64,000 nucleotides of DNA. It comes from Owenia fusiformis (lineage: Eukaryota; Annelida; Polychaeta; Sabellida; Oweniidae). A model generated the notes under the pieces. It did no database searches. It had not been told where the DNA came from and saw only the letters and a program-made list of their open reading frames with translations. The position numbers and the translations under genes were made by a program. This document shows positions 34,874-45,244 of the stretch, piece after piece (position 1 is the stretch's first letter; the number at the start of each line of letters is the position of its first letter). Where the stretch lies: positions 27,820,822 to 27,884,821 of the forward strand of contig CAIIXF020000008.1 of NCBI GenBank assembly GCA_903813345.2. The letters run 5' to 3'.

Positions 34874-37800
34874 TTAGATTCTGGTTGTGTTTTCAATGAG
34901 ATAATTCGCAACCAGTGAAAATAGATTATCCATTTCTAATTGGGTTAATGATGGATCCCCAAAAAGAAAAAAGTGAATTTTGTCTTGCTGAGTTCTGAAA
35001 TGAGTTAATAAGTCCCCATATATCCCTAAAGTATCTGTTATTAATTTATTTCTTTGTTGTTCTTTCAGAGGGCATTTGAAAAAGAAGTGGGGAAAAGTTT
35101 CAGGGGAACCACATAAACAATTTGATGACTCAACTGAGCTCCAATTGTGGGCTTTGAGTTGGGCTTTTAAAATTAAATCTACCCTGGCTCTATTCAGATA
35201 AAGTTCTTGTTGACGAGTTAATTTTAAACAAATTGTTGAAACAACACCAGGGAACAAATTTAATTTAAGTGTTCTTTTAAAAGATGCAATAGTTGGCAAG
35301 AGCTTTTGTTCCAAGGGAACAGATCCTGGATCATTCCATAGGTTCATCATTTTGTATATTGGAGACTTATGTGGATAGTGAATAGGGATAGTGAAATCTC
35401 GAGATTTCCTTAACAATCTTGCTTGAGGGTTTATGAATGGCCTAAATATATCTGAGATATAAATAGGTGTTAGATCGTTCACGGCTTTGTACATAATTGT
35501 TTTAAAGTGGAGGATCCTCCTCTCAGTTAAGGTGGACCAGTTCAAAATGTTAAGTACTTTGGAAGTGCTGGAGCCTGGGAGAGCACCAGAGACTATTAGA
35601 CCAGCTTGGTACTGGAGACTGTCAAGTCTGTTAAGGTCACAAATAGGAGCACAGTCGTAAAGGATATCACAATAATCAAATAAGGACTGAATATAAGCTG
35701 TATAGAGAATATTTAATTGTTTTGATTTTAGTCTACCCTTAAGTGCTTTTAAGGGGTTAAGAGCTGTTTGGATTTTTGCACAGATAGAATTTATATGTGC
35801 TGACCCACTTAATTTTTTATCAAAAATGAGGCCTAGGTGTTTATGAATGTCAGTTTTTTCAATTTGTTTATCATTTAAGATAACTGGTGGATAGATTGGA
35901 TTATTTTTCTTAGAAAAGGTCATTTCTCTGCTCTTTTCTGGTTTAAAATCTAGTTTCCACTGTTTAGACCAGGCTTCGATTTTTTTTAGATCATTTTGAA
36001 TTTGTATATGAGACTGCGGATTGTTTGGGGAAGTAGGTACAAAGAGGGAGGTGTCGTCTGCGTAAATAAAGCACTCTGAGGTCAGGTTGTCCGGTAAGTC
36101 GTTTATATAGAGGAGAAACATCAAAGGTCCGAGAATACTTCCCTGAGGCACAGAACAGTTTATGTAGTTGCTAGGAGAGGTGTCAGAACATTTGCCATTC
36201 ACAGTTACTTTGACACTCCTATCAGTCAAATAAGATTTTAGAAAAACTAATAAGTTTCCTGAAAATCCATACGCTTTCAACTTTTTTAGAAGAAGGTAAT
36301 GGGGGACACGGTCAAACGCGGCCGAAATATCCAAAAAAATTGCACGTGTATCATTGCCGTCGCTAAAATTGCGCCAAATTAGGTTTTGGATGGCTAACAG
36401 TTGTAACTCATTGCTGTGCCCTTTCAAAAAACCGGACTGGTATTTATACAATAAGTTATTTTCAATTAAATGTTCGTACATCTTAGAGTAGACAATTCGC
36501 TCTAATATTTTGGAAGTAATACTGAGAAGAGATATAGGTCTATAATTTCTTATGTCATTCTTATTATTCTTTTTAAATATTGGGCAGATATCCCCTAATT
36601 TCCAGTTCTGGGGAAAATTACCTGTGGTCAAAATTTTATGAAAAAGTAAATTAAGTGGCACAGAAATAGTATTCCTGCATAGCTGGAGCATTTTTATTGT
36701 AACTCCATCTGGACCATTTGCTTTTGAGGGGTCAAGATCCTTAATTATAGAGATAATTTCCTGTTGGTCAAAGTAAATGTTCTCTAATTTGTTATTGCAT
36801 CTGTCAGGAAAATGAATATCATTATTCAATGCATCTGGTTCTAAGTGATACATGTTAGAGAAATATTTTTGAAATTCAGTAGCTTTCTCCTGACTGGTCA
36901 AACAGGTAGTTCCAGTTAAAGGGTTTTCTATGGTAGGAATAGGCGAGCTAAATTTTTTACCTAAAAACTTTTTTATAAGTTGCCAAAATTTGTCACTTGC
37001 ATGTGTTTCTCCATTTAGACTTTCTATTTGATCTGATGTAAATTTTGCTTTGGTTTCTAAAATAAGGTTCTTGACAGCTTCAGTCTGATTCTTATATGCT
37101 GTATAATGTTCAGGAAGATTGCTTTTCTTGAATTTAACATAGAGTTTTTTCTTTTTCTGAATCGCATGAGATATACTCTCATTGAACCAAGGTCGATCAT
37201 TCGCTTTAATTCTTTTCATTTTGTGAGGGATATGCTTTTTAAAGATGGTAAGAATTGTATCAGTAAATTGATCATTTAAAGTGTTCATATCATGGTTTTG
37301 AGTAAAAAAATTAGCCCAGTTTATTTTTTCAATTTCAAGGTTCAAAGCATCTTTATTTGCAGTATCATATTTCCAAATAAGTTTAAATTGATCTTCCTCT
37401 CTATTTAATAGTACATCGAGTTGAGTAAAAATTGAACAATGGTCTGATGAGCCTATAGGTTCAATTACAGTCGAAGAATTTATAAGACCTGGGACATTAG
37501 TGACTGTGAGATCAATGCAAGTAGCAGATGTTGGTGTGATTCTTGTTGGTTCTTTTATTAACTGGTCAAAATCGTTATCAAAAAATATATCATTTAAAAT
37601 TTTTCCATTTCTATCTTCATCCCCATTGAGAAACCACTGTTTACATTTAGCGTTGAAGTCACCATTCAAAATGATTCCATCTGCATTTCGTGATTTTGCC
37701 TGTTTTATGTTCATTGTCAAAAGTTTCATAAATTCATCTCTCTCATTTACTGACTGTGAGGGTGAGCGATAAAAAACTCCATACAAAAAGGTTTTATGTT

Positions 37801-38557
37801 TAATTCTCAGTTCGGCCCACAGGGAGTAATTTGTATTCAAGTCGGGTCTTTCGTTACATAAAATGTTGTTGTTTATATAGATCAAAAGTCCTCGATTATT
37901 TTGATTGTGTAATGGATTATGAAATCCATTCAGCAAGAAATTATCTTTGATTGATATAGTGGTCAAATTTCCAGTCTCACAAAGTCCCACAATTGATACA
38001 TTCATTTCCTTAACTAGGTCATTCAGGGATTCAAATCGAGTACCCGCATCGGCTCCAATACTATTTATATTGGAGAATAAAATGTTTAAGTTACCTTTAT
38101 ATGGGACTGGCCCTGGGTGAGGATGTACATCATTTGATAATGTAAGCTTGAGCTGATTGATATTAGGTTGCAGATAAGTGCCGCTTAATCCAGGAACACT
38201 TAGAAATATCAAAGTAATGCATATTAAGGCTAGCAAAAACCTTGGGTTAACTTTCCTGTGACATAGTGAGTATATTCTTAAGACTAGAAGCAGTGGAATA
38301 AGCAGATACATGGATGCTATATTTAAAACTGTCATTCCAATTGTAACGGTAAAATATATCAGTTTAATTGTATCAAAGAGCTTTATCGATAACAGAGCGA
38401 TAAGCGAAAATATCATCATAGCTATGATACAAGGCAAAGTAAATGAAAGCACATAAGATTTGTTTATATTACTAGTCCCTGTGATGAAAATCTTGATGTT
38501 GCATAGGTTGAACCTGCCTATAGCTGACCTCCATTGGACTAAGCTAACCCCCATCAT
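34874..38557 (-). CDS. LINE ORF2 with N-terminal membrane segments, 2A-like motif, endonuclease and reverse transcriptase
   Basis: 1,227 codons from tandem ATG ATG. Residues 35-125 hold about three strongly hydrophobic membrane-type segments. At 141-150 is SNDVHPHPGP, a variant of the 2A ribosome-skipping motif (consensus D-V/I-E-x-N-P-G-P). The APE endonuclease follows (NILFSNINSIGAD, GDFNAKC at 299-305, GSSDHCSIF). The RT has AIFLDISAAFD (catalytic D743), SVPQGSILGPLMF and YADD at 832-835. A C-terminal C-x-C...H...C finger starts at residue 1147. The overall type resembles CR1/Jockey-like LINEs. A 2A event would release the membrane part from the enzyme part. Confidence 0.9.
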   Translation of the reverse strand: MMGVSLVQWRSAIGRFNLCNIKIFITGTSNINKSYVLSFTLPCIIAMMIFSLIALLSIKLFDTIKLIYFTVTIGMTVLNIASMYLLIPLLLVLRIYSLCHRKVNPRFLLALICITLIFLSVPGLSGTYLQPNINQLKLTLSNDVHPHPGPVPYKGNLNILFSNINSIGADAGTRFESLNDLVKEMNVSIVGLCETGNLTTISIKDNFLLNGFHNPLHNQNNRGLLIYINNNILCNERPDLNTNYSLWAELRIKHKTFLYGVFYRSPSQSVNERDEFMKLLTMNIKQAKSRNADGIILNGDFNAKCKQWFLNGDEDRNGKILNDIFFDNDFDQLIKEPTRITPTSATCIDLTVTNVPGLINSSTVIEPIGSSDHCSIFTQLDVLLNREEDQFKLIWKYDTANKDALNLEIEKINWANFFTQNHDMNTLNDQFTDTILTIFKKHIPHKMKRIKANDRPWFNESISHAIQKKKKLYVKFKKSNLPEHYTAYKNQTEAVKNLILETKAKFTSDQIESLNGETHASDKFWQLIKKFLGKKFSSPIPTIENPLTGTTCLTSQEKATEFQKYFSNMYHLEPDALNNDIHFPDRCNNKLENIYFDQQEIISIIKDLDPSKANGPDGVTIKMLQLCRNTISVPLNLLFHKILTTGNFPQNWKLGDICPIFKKNNKNDIRNYRPISLLSITSKILERIVYSKMYEHLIENNLLYKYQSGFLKGHSNELQLLAIQNLIWRNFSDGNDTRAIFLDISAAFDRVPHYLLLKKLKAYGFSGNLLVFLKSYLTDRSVKVTVNGKCSDTSPSNYINCSVPQGSILGPLMFLLYINDLPDNLTSECFIYADDTSLFVPTSPNNPQSHIQIQNDLKKIEAWSKQWKLDFKPEKSREMTFSKKNNPIYPPVILNDKQIEKTDIHKHLGLIFDKKLSGSAHINSICAKIQTALNPLKALKGRLKSKQLNILYTAYIQSLFDYCDILYDCAPICDLNRLDSLQYQAGLIVSGALPGSSTSKVLNILNWSTLTERRILHFKTIMYKAVNDLTPIYISDIFRPFINPQARLLRKSRDFTIPIHYPHKSPIYKMMNLWNDPGSVPLEQKLLPTIASFKRTLKLNLFPGVVSTICLKLTRQQELYLNRARVDLILKAQLKAHNWSSVESSNCLCGSPETFPHFFFKCPLKEQQRNKLITDTLGIYGDLLTHFRTQQDKIHFFLFGDPSLTQLEMDNLFSLVANYLIENTTRI
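38108..38137 (-). other. 2A-like motif in LINE ORF2
   Basis: It encodes SNDVHPHPGP, between hydrophobic segments and the endonuclease. The invariant D-V and P-G-P are kept, while the usual E and N are both His. 2A-like sequences at this position are known from LINEs of several marine invertebrates. Whether the His variant works is unknown. Confidence 0.6.
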
Positions 38558-39653
38558 AAAGATATTTCCCTCCCAGGATAGCAGCAGTAATTCCTATAAG
38601 TAAACAGAGTGTTTCAGTCATGATCGATATTAGAAGGCAAAGGATTCAGGAGGGAATGGAGAAATCAAGCATACATATAATTTAATTATGGCATCAAGAC
38701 ATAAATACATGTGTATACAAGTTGCAGTGAGATATGGTACATTAGTCAATGAATCAGGTTTATCATTTATAATCTATAGAAAATGTCAATGCACTATAGT
38801 CCTTACTTTTATAGGACTCAAAAAGAAAAAATCTGTAGAGACTATTTACATGTTAGAGACACTACAGAATATAACTTTCATGTCACTCAGTAAATCTAAA
38901 TGAGAAAAAAAGAAAATAGAATTTATTTACAAAATACATGTCTTCAGTTGCATTTCCAATGTCACAAACTGAACATATTACCTGGGTATCATAAAACTTA
39001 TTTTCAGAGCTTATGATTCTTTTCAAGACAGTATCGGGTCTACCTGGTCAGGTTAGACGACTGGGATAGTTCAGTGAAACAACTCAACTTGAGTCACAAG
39101 TCAGAATTGAGAAAACTGAAAAAACACTTGTGAAAAATAAGTAAATAATGAGTTTTTTGCGTCTTTTCCAGACAGCAAATGTTGACCTACTTGATCAAGT
39201 TGAGATAAGTCGTGAAATATAGTTGTATAATATCACCCACCTCCATTGCAAACAACCAAACCACTGGAAATACGCCTGAGTCGAGAAACTTTGCTTCGAA
39301 ATTTTCATTTTTCACAGTTCCGGAAGTGTGACGTCACTTCGCTCTACATGAGCAATACAAAATGTAAACAAAGACGGTGTGGGTTTTGCACGGAGATAGG
39401 TGATTACAAATGCTGTTTACACATAATCTAAAAGTGATTGTTCGTATAGTCTCCAAATAATTACATTTGAAATAGTTGAATTGATATTTTTGCATCAAAA
39501 ATGACAGTTTCTAAATGAAGTAAAGACTATCAAATGAGCCCTAAAGACAGCAATTTATAAGTGTTTTTGTATGTAGTTCCTCATTGAAATATGTTTTGTG
39601 ATCATAGCATATACGAGTTCCATGCTTAAGATTGTCACCTTCGGGGCTACAGT
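38558..39653 (-). promoter_or_regulatory. Long inter-ORF region of the minus-strand LINE with CRE/ETS-like cluster
   Basis: 1.1 kb without a coding frame between ORF1 and ORF2, which is long for a LINE. It contains a perfect palindromic CRE, TGACGTCA (39,329-39,336), next to an ETS-like TTCCGGAAG (about 39,318-39,326). That combination is common in TATA-less promoters. It might drive a separate ORF2 transcript. This is inference. Confidence 0.3.
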
Positions 39654-40433
39654 TTAGCTAGTGCTGGCAGTTGAAGCCGGGGGAACTCTCTGTTGTCTGG
39701 AACGGTGGATTTGAGATTGAACTATAGGGAGCTTCTCCATGTCAGAAATAATTCCTGCAATGTCATCCACAACATTGAAAGCACGTATAGCACCATTCGC
39801 AGTTTTCCCCAGAATCTTACCATGATCGGACCAATGGTTGACTATGGAGGGGTGCAGTTCTAATTGTTTCAGTAGAGCACGGTTCATTGGGCTAAGGTCC
39901 TCGTATATCCGTATTGGGGTACCCTTGAGAAGGGATCGGTTTTTGAGCAATGCATCTCTAACGTGCCTGGATTTGAGACGAACAATTATGGATCTTGGTT
40001 TATCAGAGCTAGGTGAGGGGTTGCCAGGTACCCTGTGAGCAATCTCGATATCAGCTGCGGTGAGCGAGTCACGAAGTTGAGTGGAACTTAGCTCATTGCA
40101 GAGTGCAGAAACACAATGCTGGAGATTCTTGGAATCAGACTTTTCGTCGGCAGTTTCCTTAATACCGTGTATTCTGATCAAGTCCTTGCGAGAGTACTGA
40201 GAGTTATGATTGGATTGCAAGATAACTTGGTTCAATTTTATAGACAGGTCTTCATGAGACTTTTTGAGCTTCACGTTTTCTGATATCAGGCTTTCAATCT
40301 GGCTGTCATATTTATTCTCGAGCTTGATCAAAGGTTTAATCACACGCTCATCTAGGACTTTATTGACAAATGATTCCAGATTATTTTCAAATCTCTGCTC
40401 GAATTTTCTGAAAAGTTTTTCCATACCTGACAT
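39654..40433 (-). CDS. LINE ORF1 (L1-ORF1-like RNA-binding protein)
   Basis: 259 codons from ATG 40,433, which lies 40 bp inside the element's 5' boundary. A coiled coil (about 15-95: KVLDERVIKPLIKLENKY, VKLKKSHEDLSIKLNQV) comes first. An RRM-like domain (RKDLIRIHGIKETADE) follows, then the C-terminal part with IEIAHRVPGNP, PRSIIVRLKSRHVRDALLKN and IRIYEDLSP. This is the trimeric RNA-binding layout known from L1-type ORF1 proteins and also found in CR1-like elements. The open frame continues upstream of the ATG only into flanking DNA. Confidence 0.85.
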   Translation of the reverse strand: MSGMEKLFRKFEQRFENNLESFVNKVLDERVIKPLIKLENKYDSQIESLISENVKLKKSHEDLSIKLNQVILQSNHNSQYSRKDLIRIHGIKETADEKSDSKNLQHCVSALCNELSSTQLRDSLTAADIEIAHRVPGNPSPSSDKPRSIIVRLKSRHVRDALLKNRSLLKGTPIRIYEDLSPMNRALLKQLELHPSIVNHWSDHGKILGKTANGAIRAFNVVDDIAGIISDMEKLPIVQSQIHRSRQQRVPPASTASTS

Positions 40434-40485
40434 TGAGACAACGTCAATATTATCCTCCTCGGCACTTGCGGCACATTTACAGATG

Positions 40486-42640
40486 TCGTATTGCAATTAT
40501 CTACGGACGACATTCATAAAAAAAATCAGAACCGATCTCTATCGGACAATGTTCAAAATAATGTGACCAGGTGGCACCAAAATAGCAAAACAAGTATGAT
40601 ACATATAAGGGCTTGATATCATAAAGAATGACATTCATGGGAAATCTAAATTCTTAAAATAAAAAGGTTAATCTTCAGTCAATCAATTTCAAATTCCTAG
40701 CGTTAAAAGATTTTAAGGAATCTTTTTAATTTCTTTCTTGGAATATCCATTTAAGCGAGGATTGATACGCTTGGAACTTTAGGGGGAATAGAGACGTTAC
40801 ACTTAGTGAAATATAGTAAATCAGCTCTTATTCAAGTAACATGAAATTCAGCTCTTATTGACAAGTAACATGAAATCAATTGCTAATCGTTAAATGCTTA
40901 GTTTGTTCCAAAATCGAAAAATAGTAAAGTAAAAAAGTGCAAAGGGATCCCCTTTCTTTTAAAACCTAACGCAAGTTTTGACATTATAATTGCCTTCCTA
41001 AGAAAAATTGAGTGTAGTTAAAGTAAATTGTTCAATTCATAAATTTTTTAGATATTGAAAGATTTTGATTTAAAACTCTAAAATAATCTCATTATCTCAG
41101 TTTGTAGTGTAGGGTAATTTAGGACGTTACTTCATCTTGAAATTTAAATATCTATATTTTAGTTCATAAATACCTATCATTTCACAGATTCCATCTGTTA
41201 TTTTTATTAATTGAAGGTAAACACCTGAACTACATTTGATGGAAAAAGAGATATATTATAATAATAATAATATGTCCTTACCTTTTCTCGGTTCCTTCCT
41301 TAATTTGTTCAGTTCTTGGCTCGTTGTGAGCGTATGGTAATAGAGTGACGAAGCATCATTTAAAACTGCAAAGAACTAGTTTTCAGTTCGGAGCAAAATC
41401 GCTTCACCCCTCAAGCTGTTGATAGCGTAGTAATTCTGGATTATGTGAAACTTATTATTTTTCAAAAAACTCCTCCAATTGAAATAACACAGGAGGCGAA
41501 AATGATTTTTAAAAGTACTTTGAAGCTCTGTAGCTTTAGAATTCATTCAGTAAACTGAACACTTAGCATACAAAAACGTTAGGCAATTCAATTTTCTATA
41601 TAAAAATATTTTTTGGTGAATCTTTTACTGGTTAGATATCCTGAAATCAGATTTGCCCCGAGCCCACAATTTCCCATTGGTTTACATGGAATTGACGATT
41701 TTCAAAAAATCCTCAAATTTATCATCAATTTTCGAACTATTGTAATTGAGGAAAAAATTAAAACGTAAAGAGGCTTTAACACGTAGTTCAACGAGGGAGT
41801 TAAGGTTACCAAACTTATGGAGGGGAGTGTATATTGCTTTGGCTGCAAGGAGAATGGTCGATATTGATTTTGACTTTTTTAGCAAAACCGCTTCACCCCT
41901 CAATCTGATGATAGCGTAGCAATATCAGATTATGTTAACGAATTATTTTTATTTTGAAATTCAGCTGCCATCTTGGAAATTCTTTTGTAAACAAATATAC
42001 TTTGTCCCTAGGTGTCATCATATAAACTTTGAACCAAATCCGTTTACTGGTATTTGAGTTATCAAAGATTATGTTTTTTACGAAAAATGGCCGCCATTTT
42101 GATATCTAGCAGCCATTTTCAAAATCTCAGGGTAGCTCCTTTGTCCCTAGAGTTATCAAAGATTATGTTTTTTATGAAAAATGGCGGCCATTTTGAAATT
42201 CAGCCGCCATCTTGAAATTTCTTTCTTGAACAAATCTACTTTGTCTCTAGGCATCGTCATATTAAATTTTAACCTTTCTCTGATCGCCGAATACAGGCCT
42301 CCTAGACTTCCAACAACGCGAACATCAGTTACTGTTATGAGCTCGCGAACAACGTTCCTTGCACTCGAACCACGATTCTCACGTCGCGAACCTGAAATAT
42401 GTAGCCGCGCATTATTATGCTACTAATCTTTTAAATCTCTACCCACTACTGCTGTATTTCTTTAAAAGAGATACACGGCTCCAGTGATGTTGCAAATAGA
42501 GGACGTTTGTTTATTTTCATAAGGTATACTAATTTTTTCATATTTTTGTATATTCAAAGTGTTCTACTATACATTGTATAGATTCATTTAGCAGTTCGCA
42601 TCGTATTATTACCAGAAAAGCCATATAGCCAAAGACAAAA
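40486..42640. other. no gene seen; local repeats
   Basis: AT-rich. It contains a direct repeat (41,393-41,470 and 41,881-41,955, sharing CGCTTCACCCCTCAA and GATAGCGTAG) and a short (ATA)n run near 41,258. The tandem array with ATGGCCGCC motifs at 41,958-42,250 is listed separately. Confidence 0.4.
41958..42250. repeat. Degenerate tandem repeats with ATGGCGGCC/GCCGCCAT motifs
   Basis: Two to three diverged units share GCCATCTTG, TTTGTCCCTAGG, TTATCAAAGATTATGTTTTT and ATGGCCGCCATTTTG. GCCGCCATCTTG at 42,203-42,214 is an exact YY1-type core. No coding content is conserved. Confidence 0.55.
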
Positions 42641-42648
42641 ATAATACC

Positions 42649-43158
42649 TTGCCCGGGATACCTGGTCCATTTGCAAATTCACTGGAGCCTTTATCCCTTT
42701 TGAAGAAATACAGGCTTACATACATTATTAACGATTCAACGCCCACCGAAGTCCCAGGGACCAACAAGACCCTTTCTCAGTCCAAGACAATCAAAGAAAC
42801 CCCTTCAACGTTCAGTGAAGTGTTAACTTTGCCATCTAAAGTATCAGACAATGCCAGTCAATTACCAGGGAAAGAATGGAAGGTATGGGCAAGCAATCAA
42901 ACGTATAAAAAACAGGAAATTGCCGCAAAATCTGCTCAAGTCTCACCACCTACTCAACCAGCCCCACAATCACAAAATGCAATAGCTCTACGAGGTGCAC
43001 CTGTAGACAACAATGTCTACTCCAAGAGAACTATAAAAGGAAAACAGTTTGAACGCTATAAATATCTCTATTTGGAAAATGTTTTTCAAGATGAACATGA
43101 CACTGATGATGACATCTGCGATGATGTCATAAAATTTGGATATGAACACGGTGTTTAA
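42649..43158 (+). pseudogene. LINE ORF1 remnant
   Basis: An open frame of about 169 codons without a convincing start. It has a polar, Ser/Thr/Pro-rich N-part and the C-terminal piece KGKQFERYKYLYLENVFQ followed by DTDDDICDDVIKFGYEHGV. This looks like the basic C-terminal domain of an ORF1 protein, cut short. It lies just upstream of the ORF2 remains of the same decayed LINE. Confidence 0.55.
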
Positions 43159-43959
43159 ATAATGTACTGTCATGTGGTGCACAATAGAATGCCTCATACC
43201 CATGTGGGATGTAAAATTGCTGTAGTGGAGTCCAACTTTCAACAGACTATGATTATTGATTGGCCGGATCCTATTGTCTGTAGGTAATGGCAAAACTGGA
43301 ATGAATGTCGAAGGATTAGAGGTGAAACTTTTAATGCCTATGATCAATAAGTCAATAAACGCTTAATATCAAAAAATCACAATGAAACACCTGATCATTC
43401 TATACTGTATATACAGCTTATAATTATAAGCTTATTAATAATAGTAATTTTAACCCAATGGAATGCAAATGGTATACACTCATCAGAAATTTATTTGCGT
43501 GAATTGCTAAAAAGAAGTGATATTGTCGCAGTGTCAGAATATCGTTTATATGAATGTAATCTAAACAAGCTTAATGAAATTCATCGTGACGTTGAGTGCT
43601 TAGTAGCTCATTACTTAACCCTATGAATTGTGGAATTAGTTGGGGACATAGCGGAATAGCGCTATCTTGGCGTAAAACCTTTAAAAATGCCATATCGCCA
43701 GTGCGAGAATTTTGCACGGATAGAATTGCATGCATAAAAATTGAAGGTGAAACGCCTGTATGTCTTTTCGGTATATCTGCCTCAGGCATCGTGTAAAAAT
43801 GAGAGCTTTGAGGATGTTGTTATTTATTTAGAAAAATGTATATACAAATGTGTAGCTACGGGTTATGTAATTTTACTTGGCGATATAAATGCGAATTTTG
43901 GAAACGTATTTCAAACCAAAAGAGCGTACTGTACATGCACTGTAAATGGTAATATGATG

Positions 43960-45244
43960 GGCTTACGGACAACTCATCAGCTAGACAACTCATCCCTGGA
44001 CAACTCATCCCCTAGACAACTCATCCCCTGGACAACTCCCCTGAATATCTCATCCCCTAGGCAACTCATCCCCTTCTCATCCCTTAGACAACTCATCCCC
44101 TAGACAACTCATCCTTTATCACATGAAGCCAAATTGTTTTATTGTAAAGTAAATATTTATTAAATACATCTTGAATCATTCAAAATATTATTTTTCACGT
44201 TATTGACACAAATAATATGGTCAAACAGTCAAATGTGCCATTAAAACTTTCGTCTCTTGTCCTTATATTACATGACTTGATATTTCATGACAAAAAATAA
44301 AGTTTTCTCTCTGCATAATTTTGTAACATGAACTTCAGTAACTTCATCTGTGACTGCTGTGAAAAAATAATCTTTGGATTAAAGAATATTTGAATATAAT
44401 AGCAAACATAATAGACATCAAAGGAGCTTATAACATCAAAGCAGCTTCTTCAATCGATGTTTACATAATATTGAAATTGTATATTAAGAGTAAAATTAAA
44501 GGTAAATATTTAAAAAAACAAATTACAGATTAATTGGTTGATTATCTGCTTGACAATACCACAGTTGTACCATGGTATATCACAGTTTTTAAACAACTTG
44601 CCAGATTTCCCCTCAAGAAAGTCTTTGTTCACTTGTACTCAGAAGAAAACAGAATCGTACCTTTAATAACTCACTATTGTTATGTAAATGGAAAGAGTTA
44701 GAAGTGCAGATCTTAACCATTTTTGAAGTTCTGTTTACGTAACAAAAGTGAGGTATTAAATCTAGGATCGTGTTTTCTTCTGAACTATTTGTTCGCATGT
44801 ACACATGTACATTTTCTTAGACATATGATATTATGCCTACTATTACTACTGGAGAAATAAGGAAAAGACAAAAATCGTACCTTTGAGGCTCTGACATTTT
44901 GTTACCGAAACAATCTGTTTACGAGATAATCGAGTGGAGTACCAGTGTTCATGTACAATATATGATTTTGAAACTTAAAACTTATCATGATAATCAATAC
45001 ATTTAAAAATCATTTGAATAATGTATGATTAATAATATTACATTAAATTACTCAAACATGCCAAAGGATGAGTTGTCCAGGGGATGAGTTTCCCAGGGGA
45101 TGAGTTGTCTAGGGAATGAGTTGTCCAGGGGATGAGTTGTCCAGGGGATGAGTTGTCTAGGGGATGAGATGTCCAGGGGATGAGTTGTCTAGGGAATGAC
45201 TTGTCCAGGGATGAGTTGTCTAGGGGATGAGTTGTCCGGTTACC
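43960..45244. mobile_element. Foldback transposon with minisatellite ends and 8-bp target duplication
   Basis: 1,285 bp flanked by ATATGATG on both sides (43,952-43,959 and 45,245-45,252). The left end (43,966-44,113) is a run of about 17-bp units of the type GGACAACTCATCCCCTA. The right end (45,064-45,240) is the same array inverted (GGGGATGAGTTGTCC). The interior holds AT-rich DNA and a truncated copy of the palindromic MITE. Removing the element and one repeat restores a continuous LINE endonuclease frame, which confirms the boundaries. 8-bp duplications are typical of hAT-like and P-like transposases, but no transposase is present here. Confidence 0.8.
44636..44947. mobile_element. Palindromic MITE-like element (copy 2, left-truncated)
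   Basis: It matches the right two-thirds of the element at 3,629-4,141: AGAAGTGCAGATCTTAAC, CTTAGACATATGATA, AAAATCGTACCT, TTGTTACCGAAAC, ending GAGTGGAGTACCAGTG. It sits inside the foldback element at 43,960-45,244. Confidence 0.6.

Larger units (their letters stand above)
34620..40473 (-). mobile_element. Complete LINE (minus strand) with 12-bp target-site duplication
   Basis: A 5,854-bp element flanked by CATTTACAGATG on both sides (34,608-34,619 and 40,474-40,485). It ends in a poly-A tail, seen as poly-T at the low-coordinate end. It contains ORF1 (39,654-40,433), a 1.1 kb inter-ORF region and ORF2 (34,874-38,557), all undamaged. The 5' UTR would be only about 40 bp. Intact frames and identical flanks mean a recent, possibly active insertion. 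Confidence 0.9.

Noticed and set aside
39246-39431. Plus-strand 61-codon open frame in the LINE spacer
   Set aside because: Antisense to the element and without recognisable features.
40434-40496. N-terminal extension of the minus-strand LINE ORF1
   Set aside because: It has no ATG, and most of it lies in or beyond the 12-bp target duplication, so it is flanking host DNA.
43966-44113. CRISPR-like array of short direct repeats
   Set aside because: The repeats are contiguous, without unique spacers, in an animal genome, and have an inverted partner array at 45,064-45,240. They are transposon ends.
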